A stretch of DNA of 64,000 bases from Hephaestia mangrovi (GTDB lineage: Bacteria > Pseudomonadota > Alphaproteobacteria > Sphingomonadales > Sphingomonadaceae), in assembly GCF_019880555.1 (NCBI RefSeq), contig NZ_JAINVU010000001.1:310001-374000 (forward strand), given 5' to 3'. The position numbers and the translations under genes are program-made. This document shows, piece after piece, positions 29,572 to 37,530 of the stretch. The notes under the pieces are model-generated. The model saw only the letters and a list, made by a program, of their open reading frames with translations, did no database searches and had not been told where the DNA came from. Numbering within the stretch: position 1 is the stretch's first letter; every line of letters starts with the position of its first letter.

Positions 29572-30350
29572 GCGACGATGCCGACGAACTCGAAGACACA
29601 CGTGCGCCGCTGCTCGATCACATCATCGAACTGCGTCGGCGGTTGATCTACTGCATCATTGCGCTGATCGTCACGTTTCTCGGCTGTTTCTATTTCTCCG
29701 AAGATATCTTCGCCTTCCTGCTCCAGCCGCTCAAGGCGGCGGGCCAGTCGACGGTGATCTACACCCAGATTTTCGAGGCGTTTTTCGTCCAGGTGAAGGT
29801 TGCGTTCTTCGCGGCGATGATGCTGTCGTTTCCGGTGATCGCCAACCAGTTGTGGCAGTTCGTCGCGCCCGGCCTTTACAAGAAGGAGCGACGCGCGCTG
29901 CTGCCGTTCCTGATCGCGACGCCGGTGTTGTTCCTCGCCGGCGCGGCGATGGCTTATTTCGTCGCGGTGCCGATGGCACTGCATTTCCTGCTCAGCTTTC
30001 AGGGCAATGTTGGCGGCGTTAATCGCGAGGCGCTGCCGGCGGTCGGCAATTACCTTTCGTTCGTCATGCAGTTCCTGTTCGCTTTCGGGCTCGCCTTCCT
30101 GTTGCCGGTGCTGATGATGCTGCTTGCCCGCGCCGGGATCGTCAGCCGGGCTCAGTTGAAGAGCGCCCGGCGCTACGCGATCGTCGCGGCGTTCGCGATC
30201 GCCGCCGTGCTCACGCCGCCCGATGTCGGCTCGCAATTGTTGCTCGCGATCCCGTTGTGCCTGCTCTACGAGCTCGGCCTAATCGGAATCTGGTTCACCG
30301 AGCGGAGCGCTGCGCGGGCCGCCGTGGCCGACGCGGCTCCTGCGGAATAA
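29568..30350 (+). CDS. tatC: Twin-arginine translocase subunit TatC
   Basis: 260 residues with six hydrophobic segments. TatC forms the signal-peptide binding core. The conserved cytoplasmic start HIIELRRRLIYC, the FEAFFVQVKVAFF stretch with the key Glu, and FVAPGLYKKERR are visible. ATG overlaps the tatB stop. A strong terminator follows 4 bp after the stop, closing the scpA-tatC run. Confidence 0.97.
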   Translation: MSDDADELEDTRAPLLDHIIELRRRLIYCIIALIVTFLGCFYFSEDIFAFLLQPLKAAGQSTVIYTQIFEAFFVQVKVAFFAAMMLSFPVIANQLWQFVAPGLYKKERRALLPFLIATPVLFLAGAAMAYFVAVPMALHFLLSFQGNVGGVNREALPAVGNYLSFVMQFLFAFGLAFLLPVLMMLLARAGIVSRAQLKSARRYAIVAAFAIAAVLTPPDVGSQLLLAIPLCLLYELGLIGIWFTERSAARAAVADAAPAE

Positions 30351-30353
30351 AAA

Positions 30354-30390
30354 GGGGCCCCCTCCATCCGGAGAGGGCCCAGCGGCTTTT
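30354..30390. terminator. Bidirectional intrinsic terminator between tatC and the entericidin-like gene
   Basis: GGGCCCCCTCC-ATCC-GGAGAGGGCCC is an 11-bp stem with one mismatch and a 4-nt loop. On the plus strand it is followed after a few bases by TTTT. On the minus strand the stem is followed at once by CTTTTTATT, a classic U tract. It ends the entericidin-like gene best and tatC also. Confidence 0.8.
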
Positions 30391-30408
30391 GCAGCCTGAA
30401 GAACGCCG

Positions 30409-30543
30409 TTACTTTGCGTCGTCTGCCGTATTGGCGACGGTGTCGCCCGCCGAGGCGACGTCCTTGCCAGCGCCCTCTATCGTGTTGCAAGCGCTGACCA
30501 GCAGCGCACAGCCGATGAAAGCGAGTCCAACCAGTTTACGCAT
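30409..30543 (-). CDS. Entericidin A/B-like small lipoprotein
   Basis: 44 residues from an ATG at 30543 with AGGAGA 8 nt upstream. MRKLVGLAFIGCALLVSACNTIEGAG has a signal peptide and lipobox (LVSAC, Cys19), then N-T-I-E-G-A-G-K-D, the hallmark of the entericidin family, ending ANTADDAK. Entericidins are tiny membrane lipoproteins linked to stress and stationary phase, and in alphaproteobacteria such genes are frequent targets of the general stress sigma factor. It lies next to the PhyR/EcfG locus, but I found no good EcfG promoter before it. Confidence 0.85.
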   Translation of the reverse strand: MRKLVGLAFIGCALLVSACNTIEGAGKDVASAGDTVANTADDAK

Positions 30544-30676
30544 TGAGCTTCTCCTGAACTGTGCAGGCGGTGAAACCTGGCGCGCGATTCAATGTCCGGC
30601 AGGCGTATTTCGTTCCGTCAGCCGAACGGATTTGCCATCCCGGCGCGCGAATGAAATCTTGTTGTTCGGATGATAT

Positions 30677-30725
30677 TTAGGCCCGGAAGCGTCACCGGGG
30701 GGGGAGGGTTGACGCTTCCGGGCCT
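30677..30725. terminator. 17-bp perfect inverted repeat, likely hairpin behind the PhyP-like gene
   Basis: TAGGCCCGGAAGCGTCA (30677-30693) is the exact reverse complement of TGACGCTTCCGGGCCTA (30709-30725), with a 15-nt G-rich loop on the plus strand (C-rich in minus-strand RNA). It lies about 100 bp downstream of the PhyP-like gene and 134 bp upstream of the entericidin-like gene, so it can end kinase mRNA or act in the entericidin leader. There is no U tract, so a simple intrinsic terminator is not certain. Confidence 0.6.
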
Positions 30726-30826
30726 ATGTCGTGGATAGCGAGAGCGGGGGGGCATAAGGTCACTATCCGAGGATCAAAACGTGCTCGACGTGCCTCGGTT
30801 CCACCGCTGACGAAAATTTTTTCGCC

Positions 30827-32410
30827 TCAATCACGCCCGACCACGGCGATGGCGATTTCATAGGCGCCGCTCAGCGGTTCGTGATGCAATGCCGAGCGGA
30901 GCTGGCGCGACAATCCCTCGAGCACGCGTCCGTATCGAGTGTCGAGCTCGTGCTGCAGATTTTCGCAGTTGATGAGTGCCGGCGCGCTGATGCGCAGGAT
31001 CGCGCGCTTCTCGTCTTCGTCCGGACGTAGCGAAATGCGGATTTGTGCGCGCGGATCGCAACTCATCGCCAATTCGACGATTTCGGTCACGATGAAGGCA
31101 ACGGCAATCGCGCTGTCCTGCGTCGTCAGATAGGGCTCGATATCGAGCATGATCGAAAGGTCGGCCGATTCCTCCGGCGCGGTGGCGCGGATATTCGACG
31201 CCAGCTCGCCGATCACCGAGCGCAGGCTGAGTCCGCGGTTCTCTTCCAGCTCGGCAAAATGGTAACGATGGACCACGGCCAGCGCATCGACGCGGCGCTG
31301 GATCGAAGCATAAGCCTTGGTGACATCGGCCGAGCGGGCGCCGCGGGCGTGAAAATTGATAAGGCTCGAGATGACTTGCAGGTTGTTCTTGACGCGGTGA
31401 TGCACTTCGCGCGTCAGCTTGGTCTGGCGGACCAGCCCCTCGGCGAGGCCCGTCTCGTGCGCCGCGACGGTGCGGCTGATCGTGCGGAAAGTATCGCCGA
31501 GTTCGCGAATTTCCTGCGCTGGCAGTGTGCGCATCGACCCGGTGTCGATTTCCTCGCCAGGAACATAGCTGGCGACGCTGGCGCGCAACCGCCGCAATGG
31601 CGCGACGAGCAGCCGATCGACCACCAGCCAGGCGATCGACGCCGCCGCCGCCCACATCAGCAGCGGCAGCAGCATGGCGAGCAGCAGTGGTGACGAGATC
31701 GGCGCGCCGCGCACCGTCATCTCCAGCGCGAGGCCAGCGAAGCCGAGCGTCGCCTGCATCCGTTGCCGTCGTTCCAGCGGGCCGGTACTGACCAGCGTTT
31801 CGAGCGGCAACTGGCCATCGCCGAGCAGCAGTTCGGTACCGTGCGGAGGCTGGAATTGGCTCGGCCGCGCGACGCGCGCGAGCATATCGGTCGGAAAGAA
31901 GGCGGTGGCCGTGGTCATGCCGCTCGAACCGCGCATGGCAAGGACGAGCCCCTGACCGGAAACCAGCTTTGCCGTAATCGCTTCGGGATCGTCGGCGGCC
32001 TCGACCCGCAAACTTTCCGGCAACGCGTCGCCGCACACCACCTTGCCTTGTCGGTCGGCGATCATGAATCGCGTGCCGCCGCTGATCTGGCCCGAGAATA
32101 CGCCTTGCGCCCGCGCGCAACTAGGCGCGTCGCCCGTGTCCACATCGAGTGCGTTCAGGGTTACGCGCAGCGCGGTCATGTCGCCGATCAACTCGATCGA
32201 CAGCGCCCGCGCGCTCTCGCGCACCGCAACGCCAAGCCGCGCGCGCGCTAGTTCATCGGCGTTGCGGTTGGTCTGCAAGGTCGCAACGATCGCGATGATC
32301 GCCAGCGGCAGCAGAGCGGCGCTCAGAATCAGGAACAGCTTCGCGCCGGTCGGCATCCGGGCGGCAGCGGCCCAGAAGCCGCGGCGGCGTCGATCGACGA
32401 TCGGGTCCAT
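30827..32410 (-). CDS. phyP: PhyP-like HisKA_2 sensor protein of the general stress response
   Basis: 527 residues. Transmembrane segments at about 25-45 and 241-266 enclose a periplasmic sensor domain with two cysteines (98, 126). A HAMP-like linker and a HisKA_2 dimerisation helix follow (LTREVHHRVKNNLQ, His338). The expected ATP-binding domain follows but looks degraded. At the N-box, VTEIVELAMS (441-450) replaces the usual TELVxNAxKH, with no Asn. No G-box glycines are evident. In Sphingomonas the related PhyP, encoded beside nepR/phyR, acts as a negative regulator (phosphatase) of PhyR; position and degeneration fit that. It starts 11 nt after nepR ends. Confidence 0.8.
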   Translation of the reverse strand: MDPIVDRRRRGFWAAAARMPTGAKLFLILSAALLPLAIIAIVATLQTNRNADELARARLGVAVRESARALSIELIGDMTALRVTLNALDVDTGDAPSCARAQGVFSGQISGGTRFMIADRQGKVVCGDALPESLRVEAADDPEAITAKLVSGQGLVLAMRGSSGMTTATAFFPTDMLARVARPSQFQPPHGTELLLGDGQLPLETLVSTGPLERRQRMQATLGFAGLALEMTVRGAPISSPLLLAMLLPLLMWAAAASIAWLVVDRLLVAPLRRLRASVASYVPGEEIDTGSMRTLPAQEIRELGDTFRTISRTVAAHETGLAEGLVRQTKLTREVHHRVKNNLQVISSLINFHARGARSADVTKAYASIQRRVDALAVVHRYHFAELEENRGLSLRSVIGELASNIRATAPEESADLSIMLDIEPYLTTQDSAIAVAFIVTEIVELAMSCDPRAQIRISLRPDEDEKRAILRISAPALINCENLQHELDTRYGRVLEGLSRQLRSALHHEPLSGAYEIAIAVVGRD

Positions 32411-32421
32411 CGCCCGCCGCT

Positions 32422-32592
32422 TCAGCCAAGCTTGCCGAGCAGGTCCAGCATTTCGTCCGGAATCGCCTCGTTGACGGTCTTTTGGTAGACCGAACGGAGC
32501 GCCGCCCCCATGTCCTTGTCCTTGCCGCCTTGCTTGGTCTGTTCTGCCGTTTTCCGCTTCGGCTCTGTCGATGACTTTCGATCCGAAGGCAA
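32422..32592 (-). CDS. nepR: Anti-sigma factor NepR
   Basis: 56 residues from a TTG at 32592 with AGGGGG about 7 nt upstream; no ATG gives a sensible start. The Lys-rich N-terminus (LPSDRKSSTEPKRK) is followed by the NepR core MGAALRSVYQKTVNEAIPDE and then LLGKLG, two helices that bind either EcfG or phosphorylated PhyR. NepR holds EcfG inactive until PhyR takes NepR away. It is divergent from phyR, and an EcfG-type promoter lies 110 bp upstream, giving positive autoregulation of the inhibitor. Confidence 0.88.
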   Translation of the reverse strand: MPSDRKSSTEPKRKTAEQTKQGGKDKDMGAALRSVYQKTVNEAIPDEMLDLLGKLG

Positions 32593-32701
32593 CGTCGTCC
32601 CCCTCAAGGCGGCCGGTAAAGGACCGGCGTTAATCCATAAACGAACGGCCGTGCTGCGCGCCCGATTCCGGGAGCGCATACAACCCGTGACGAAATGATG
32701 A

Positions 32702-32726
32702 AACCAAAGATCGTCTCGTTGGTTCC
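32702..32726 (-). promoter_or_regulatory. EcfG-type promoter of nepR
   Basis: On the minus strand GGAAC (32726-32722), a 17-nt spacer and GTT (32704-32702) match the alphaproteobacterial EcfG consensus GGAAC-N16/17-GTT. It points at nepR and the kinase gene. The box ends 109 nt before the nepR start. No equally good site was found before phyR or ecfG. Confidence 0.7.
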
Positions 32727-32837
32727 CGCGAATGTCGCGAAATTGATCACTTTCAGCCGCGATGAAGCGAACGACGTTGCATTGGGGGGATGGCGATCCC
32801 ACTAAGGCACAGGTTCTTTGAGGAGATTACGCCGATC

Positions 32838-33644
32838 ATGTCGCTGGGACAGCAGCTTGCACCGCACCTTCCCTTCCTGCGCCGCTATGGCCGCGCGCTC
32901 ACTGGCAGCCAGGCACATGGCGACAAATATGTCCGCGCGACGCTGGAGGCGATTGTCGCGGCTCCGGACGAGTTTCCTCGTGATGTCGACCCAAGGCTCG
33001 GCCTGTACCGGACGTTCCAGGCAATCTGGAATTCGGCCAATTACGAGGAACTGGACGAGGAGGTGATCGCCGATGCGCCCGACCAGGCCGAAGCGATCGC
33101 GCGTGCGCGCCTCGCGCGGATGACGCCGATGTCGCGGCAGGCCTTGCTGCTCACGGCGATGGAAGGATTCACGCCTGAAGACACCGGCTATCTGATCGAC
33201 GTGGACAGTGGCGAGGTCGACGGCCTCGTCAAGGAAGCGCTCGCCGAGATCGAGAAGCAGACGCGCGCGCGCGTTCTGATTATCGAGGACGAGCCGATCA
33301 TCGCGATGGACATCGAAACAATCGTCCGCGATCTTGGGCACGACGTTACCGGCGTCGCGGTCACTCGCGATGAAGCGGTTGCGCTGGCGATGGAGGATCG
33401 TCCCGGCCTGGTGCTTGCCGATATCCAACTCGCCGACGACAGTTCGGGGATCGATGCGGTCAAGGATATCCTGTCCAAGTTCAGCGTGCCGGTGATTTTC
33501 ATCACCGCTTTCCCCGAGCGCCTGCTCACTGGAGAACGGCCCGAGCCGACCTTCCTGATCACCAAGCCGTTCCAGCGCTCCACGGTCAAAGCGGCGATCA
33601 GCCAGGCGCTGTTTTTCGATCAGGCTACGGTGCCCGCGGCCTGA
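32838..33644 (+). CDS. phyR: General stress response regulator PhyR
   Basis: 268 residues. An EcfG-sigma-like N-terminal domain (about 1-140, FLRRYGRALTGSQ to EALAEIEK) is followed by a receiver domain at about 144-260. Acidic pocket E150-D151, phospho-acceptor D195 (LADIQLAD), FITA near 222-224 and K243 in LITKPF are all present. When phosphorylated the sigma-like part binds NepR and frees EcfG. The start ATG 32838 gives the normal length. A TTG/GTG-started frame at 32790 is longer but lacks support. GAGGAG precedes the ATG, though 12 nt away. Confidence 0.95.
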   Translation: MSLGQQLAPHLPFLRRYGRALTGSQAHGDKYVRATLEAIVAAPDEFPRDVDPRLGLYRTFQAIWNSANYEELDEEVIADAPDQAEAIARARLARMTPMSRQALLLTAMEGFTPEDTGYLIDVDSGEVDGLVKEALAEIEKQTRARVLIIEDEPIIAMDIETIVRDLGHDVTGVAVTRDEAVALAMEDRPGLVLADIQLADDSSGIDAVKDILSKFSVPVIFITAFPERLLTGERPEPTFLITKPFQRSTVKAAISQALFFDQATVPAA

Positions 33645-33704
33645 TCGATTCCCCGGTGCGCTACTGATACGGACCCAAAACGGTTCTCGGGTGTTTGACT
33701 CGGC

Positions 33705-33842
33705 ATGGCTGACGATGACAAACCGATACACGTGGAGGCGGAGGAAGCGCGCGCCGGGGCAACGCCGCACATGACGCGCTACATTCTCGGCATCTCGCTC
33801 ATCCTGATCATCGCGATCTACGCTTTTCTGGTGCTGCGCTGA
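33705..33842 (+). CDS. 45-residue single-pass membrane peptide between phyR and ecfG
   Basis: A small open frame from ATG 33705 encodes an acidic N-terminal half (MADDDKPIHVEAEEARAG) and a clean transmembrane segment (ILGISLILIIAIYAFLVL, about 27-44) ending in Arg. The pattern of a charged soluble part plus a hydrophobic helix is unlikely to be chance in this GC-rich DNA. It lies 60 bp after phyR and 99 bp before ecfG on the same strand. I know no function; position suggests a link to stress signalling. There is no strong Shine-Dalgarno. Confidence 0.55.
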   Translation: MADDDKPIHVEAEEARAGATPHMTRYILGISLILIIAIYAFLVLR

Positions 33843-33941
33843 GCGCCGTGGCTCCGGCGACCGTCGCTGGAAAAGCGTTCCTACCTCGCCTATGTTCGGC
33901 GCACGCCCGTGCGCCGGGCCGGCCCAATCGAACGGACCTGC

Positions 33942-34577
33942 ATGACCGATTCCCGCCCGCGTGACGACGATCAGCCCGGTACGGGTGAGCACGTTGCGCT
34001 GCCCGACGATGAGTTCAAGCAGCAGCTTGCGCAGGTGATTCCGCATCTGCGCGCTTTCGGCCGGTCGCTATCGGGCAATCGCGATCTCGCCGATGATCTG
34101 GTCCAGGAAACGCTGATGAAGGCCTGGGCGGCGCGCAAGCGGTTTCAGGCCGGCACCAACATGCGTGCCTGGACCTTCATCATCCTTCGCAACCTCTATC
34201 TCAGCCAGATGCGTCGCGCGCGCTTCAAAGGCGAATGGGATGATCTCGTCGCTGATCGCGTATTGGCCGCGCCTGCGAGCCAGGATCGCCATGTCGAACT
34301 CGGCGACATGCAGCGCGCGTTGCTGCAATTGCCGCAGCCGCAGCGCGAGGCACTGATTCTGGTCGGTGCCGGCGGTTTCGCTTACGAAGAGGCGGCGGAA
34401 ATCTGCGGCGTCGCGGTAGGCACGATCAAAAGCCGCGTGGCGCGAGGGCGCGTGGCGCTCGACGCGATATTGTCGGGTGGCGATCTATCGTCGCGCCGCG
34501 AGCATAGCCTCGAAGACGGCAAGACCGCGCTGGATACGATCATGGGCGAAGTCGACGATCTCAGCCGCGATCGATGA
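33942..34577 (+). CDS. ecfG: General stress sigma factor EcfG (ECF15 type)
   Basis: 211 residues. Region 2: HLRAFGRSLSGNRDLADDLVQETLMKAWAA, then NMRAWTFIILRNLYLSQMRR. Region 4: ALLQLPQPQREALILVGAGG and ICGVAVGTIKSRVARGR. This is the EcfG/RpoE-like sigma that NepR binds, directing RNA polymerase to stress promoters. ATG 33942 gives the usual start; the frame is open to a TTG/GTG a few codons earlier. The extension after region 4 (SSRREHSLEDGKTALDTIMG) is longer than in many ECF factors. Its stop faces the second NepR-like gene 8 bp away. Confidence 0.92.
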   Translation: MTDSRPRDDDQPGTGEHVALPDDEFKQQLAQVIPHLRAFGRSLSGNRDLADDLVQETLMKAWAARKRFQAGTNMRAWTFIILRNLYLSQMRRARFKGEWDDLVADRVLAAPASQDRHVELGDMQRALLQLPQPQREALILVGAGGFAYEEAAEICGVAVGTIKSRVARGRVALDAILSGGDLSSRREHSLEDGKTALDTIMGEVDDLSRDR

Positions 34578-34585
34578 CGCCGGGT

Positions 34586-34765
34586 TCAGCCGTGCTCAGC
34601 GCTGTCCATCCTGCGAAGCAACCGGATCATGTCGGCGGGCAGCCCGCAATCGCGATCGAATGCGTTGCGCAAGGCGCCGCCCACGGCATCGGATGCACGC
34701 GGACGCTCGACGGCAATGCCCCTGGAGGTTTTTGCCTTTGCATTCGAGACGGGCAGCGCAGTCAT
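34586..34765 (-). CDS. Second NepR-like anti-sigma factor
   Basis: 59 residues from ATG 34765, just below common ORF length cutoffs. The basic N-terminus is followed by AVGGALRNAFDRDCGLPADM and then IRLLRRMD, at about residues 27-54. That matches the NepR core (GxxLRxxY...vPddmldLLxkL) with the same spacing as the NepR at 32422-32592. It converges on ecfG with 8 bp between stops. Most likely a NepR paralogue that could bind EcfG or PhyR with other affinity. A Cys at 40 is not in the first NepR. It could also be a decayed copy, but the frame is intact. Confidence 0.7.
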   Translation of the reverse strand: MTALPVSNAKAKTSRGIAVERPRASDAVGGALRNAFDRDCGLPADMIRLLRRMDSAEHG

Positions 34766-34842
34766 GACCGTAAAAACGACCGAATTCGTGATTTGTTGCT
34801 TGGTAGCATCATGATTCGACCGCGCGGAGCTGGGTCGGCCGC

Positions 34843-37530
34843 ATGAAAGGCACAGTATCTAGCGGCAAAATTATTGATGCGGTCTCTCGCGCGTGTTCTT
34901 TTTCTCCATTTCTCCGTCAGTTGTTCGACAGTGAGGCCGATCTTGCGGAAATCCTCGGTTCGGGCGCCTGGCCCGGTCTCGATTTGGCTGGCGAGGCTGA
35001 TGGCGCGACCGTTGCCGCCCGGCTCAGGATTGAACGCAGGCGTCTCGCCCTGCTCGTCGCGATTGGCGATCTCGCCGGCATACTCGATCTCACTCAGGTG
35101 ACGGCGGCGCTCACCGCATTCGCGGACCGCGCGCTTGACACCGCAATCGCGACCGCGATCGCCGAACGCTATCCCGATGCTGAGCCGCGTGGTTTCGCCG
35201 CGATCGCGCTCGGCAAGCAGGGTGGACGCGAGCTCAATTATTCGTCGGACATCGACCCCATCCTGATCTTCGATCCGAAGACCGTGCCGCACCGCCAGCG
35301 CGAGGAGCCGGGGGAGGCGGCGGTGCGCATTGCCCGCCGCGTCGTCGAATTGCTCCAGGCTCGCGATGGCGACGGCTATGTGTTCCGCGTCGATCTCAGA
35401 TTGCGGCCTGCCCCGGAAGTGACGCCGATCGCCCTGCCGATCGATGCCGCGCTCAGCCATTATGAATCGCAAGCCGTCGCCTGGGAGCGCGCCGCCTTCA
35501 TCCGGGCTCGCGCCGCTGCCGGCGACCGTGCGCTCGGCGAACGTTTTCTCGATGGCGTGCGGCCATTCGTATGGCGCCGCGCGCTCGACTTCGGCGCGAT
35601 CGGCGAGATTCGCGCGATGTCTCGCCTGATCCGTGACCATCATGCCCAAGGCCAGGCGTTCGGCCCGGGCTATGATTTGAAGCGCGGTCGCGGCGGCATT
35701 CGCGAGATAGAGTTCTTCGCCCAGATCCATCAGTTGATCCACGGTGGCCGCGATCCGGCATTGCGCGTGCCGGGCACGCGCGACGCTTTGGCGGCGCTTG
35801 CCGCGGCCGGCTGGATCGATGGCGACACTGGCGTCGACCTTGCCGAAGCCTACACGTTGCTGCGCACGATCGAGCATCGCGTCCAGATGATCGATGACCG
35901 GCAAACCCATGCACTGCCCGCCGATGCGGCGCTGAACGCCGTAGCCGGGTTGCACGGCCTCGATGGCGGCGCGGCGCTGCTCGACCTGCTTCGGCCGCAC
36001 GTCGAATGCGTCGGTAGGATTTACGATTCGCTCGAGGCTGAGGACAGCGAAGTCTTGCCGCTCGATGCGACCCGGCTCGGCGAGACGGTCGGCGGGTTGG
36101 GGTATCGCGACGCCGGCGAGGCCGTGCGCCGGATCGAGCGCTGGCGCACCGGGCGTTATCCCGCATTGCGCAGTCCTGCTGCGCGGCGGGCGCTCGAAGA
36201 TGCCTTGCCGGCGATGGTCGCGGCGCTCGGGCGTGCGGCGGATCCCGATGCGGCGCTCGCCCGGTTCGATCAGATCCTCGGTCGCCTGCCCAGCGCGATC
36301 AACTTCTTCCGTCTGCTCGAAGCGCAGCCCGTTCTTGCCCGGCTGCTCGGCGACATCCTGTGTCATGCGCCGCCGCTTGCGGAGGCGCTCGGGCGGCGGC
36401 CCGAACTGTTCGACGGGCTGCTCGATGCCAGTGCATTCGATCCGGTCGGCACCGTGGCAGCGATCGAAGCCGAGATGCGCCGCGGTGTGCTTCATGACGA
36501 TTACCAGGGATTGCTCGATCACGTCCGGGGCGTGGTCGGTGAGAAGCGTTTTGCGCTCGGCGCGCAGATCGTCGCGGGAACCAGTGATCCGCTTGATGTC
36601 GCCGCGGGCTATGCTCGCGTCGCCGAGGCGGCGGTCGGGCTGCTCGGGGAAGCGACCGTTGCCGATTTTGCCTATCGCCATGGCCGCGTTCCCGGCAGCG
36701 AGTTGGTGATCCTCGCGCTCGGCCGTCTCGGCGGCGGCGCGCTCACCCACGCGTCGGATCTCGATCTCATCTACCTGTTCACCGGCGATTACACGGCCGA
36801 ATCCGATGGTGAGAAGCCGCTCGGCGCGGTGCTCTATTACAACCGGCTCGCGCAGCGTCTGTCCGCGGCACTGTCGGTGCCGACGGCCTCCGGCCCGCTC
36901 TACGAGATCGATACGCGCTTGCGTCCCTCGGGCAATCAGGGGCCGCTGGTCGTCTCGCTGGACGGGTTCGCCCGCTATCAGCACGAAGAGGCCTGGACAT
37001 GGGAACATATGGCGCTGACACGCGCACGGCCGGTGTTCGGGTCGGTGCAGGCGCGTACGGCGGTACAGGCGGTGATTGACGACGTGCTGGGCGGCAATCG
37101 CCCAGACCGCGATATCTTCGCGGATGCGGTCGCGATGCGCGCGGAGATGGCCGCGCACAAGCCGCCGCAAGGGCCGATCGACGCCAAGCTGGCGCCGGGC
37201 GGTCTCGTCGATCTCGAATTCGCCGTTCACGTTGCGCAACTCGTTCATTGCACGGGCTTCGATCCGCGTCTCGACCGGGCGATCGCATTGCTTGCCACCG
37301 ACCGGCTGGTGCCGGAATCTCTGGCGCCGGCATATACCTATCTCACGCGGTTGCTCGTCACCGCCCGGTTGCTTGCGCCCGAAGGCGAGCCGCCGGCAGC
37401 CGCCACGCGCGATCTGATCGCGCGCGCGGTTGGCGTCGAGGGATGGGACGGGGTGGTTGCCACGCTCGATGCGACGCGGCAGGACGTGCTCGCTGCCTGG
37501 AAAGCCGTTGGAGGAAGAAATGATTGCTGA
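34843..37530 (+). CDS. glnE: Bifunctional glutamine synthetase adenylyltransferase/adenylyl-removing enzyme GlnE
   Basis: 895 residues. Adds AMP to or removes it from glutamine synthetase in response to PII and glutamine. Two nucleotidyltransferase domains are seen. The first, with LGKQGGRELNYSSDIDPI at about 124-141, is the deadenylylating domain. The second, with LGRLGGGALTHASDLDLIYLF at about 625-645, is the adenylylating one. RGRGGIREIEFFAQ lies between. Somewhat shorter than the E. coli enzyme. Its last 11 bp overlap the peroxiredoxin start. Confidence 0.95.
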   Translation: MKGTVSSGKIIDAVSRACSFSPFLRQLFDSEADLAEILGSGAWPGLDLAGEADGATVAARLRIERRRLALLVAIGDLAGILDLTQVTAALTAFADRALDTAIATAIAERYPDAEPRGFAAIALGKQGGRELNYSSDIDPILIFDPKTVPHRQREEPGEAAVRIARRVVELLQARDGDGYVFRVDLRLRPAPEVTPIALPIDAALSHYESQAVAWERAAFIRARAAAGDRALGERFLDGVRPFVWRRALDFGAIGEIRAMSRLIRDHHAQGQAFGPGYDLKRGRGGIREIEFFAQIHQLIHGGRDPALRVPGTRDALAALAAAGWIDGDTGVDLAEAYTLLRTIEHRVQMIDDRQTHALPADAALNAVAGLHGLDGGAALLDLLRPHVECVGRIYDSLEAEDSEVLPLDATRLGETVGGLGYRDAGEAVRRIERWRTGRYPALRSPAARRALEDALPAMVAALGRAADPDAALARFDQILGRLPSAINFFRLLEAQPVLARLLGDILCHAPPLAEALGRRPELFDGLLDASAFDPVGTVAAIEAEMRRGVLHDDYQGLLDHVRGVVGEKRFALGAQIVAGTSDPLDVAAGYARVAEAAVGLLGEATVADFAYRHGRVPGSELVILALGRLGGGALTHASDLDLIYLFTGDYTAESDGEKPLGAVLYYNRLAQRLSAALSVPTASGPLYEIDTRLRPSGNQGPLVVSLDGFARYQHEEAWTWEHMALTRARPVFGSVQARTAVQAVIDDVLGGNRPDRDIFADAVAMRAEMAAHKPPQGPIDAKLAPGGLVDLEFAVHVAQLVHCTGFDPRLDRAIALLATDRLVPESLAPAYTYLTRLLVTARLLAPEGEPPAAATRDLIARAVGVEGWDGVVATLDATRQDVLAAWKAVGGRNDC

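Noticed and set aside
30544..30676. EcfG promoter upstream of the entericidin-like gene (GGAAC on the minus strand near 30612)
   Set aside because: No GTT lies 16-17 nt downstream of that GGAAC.
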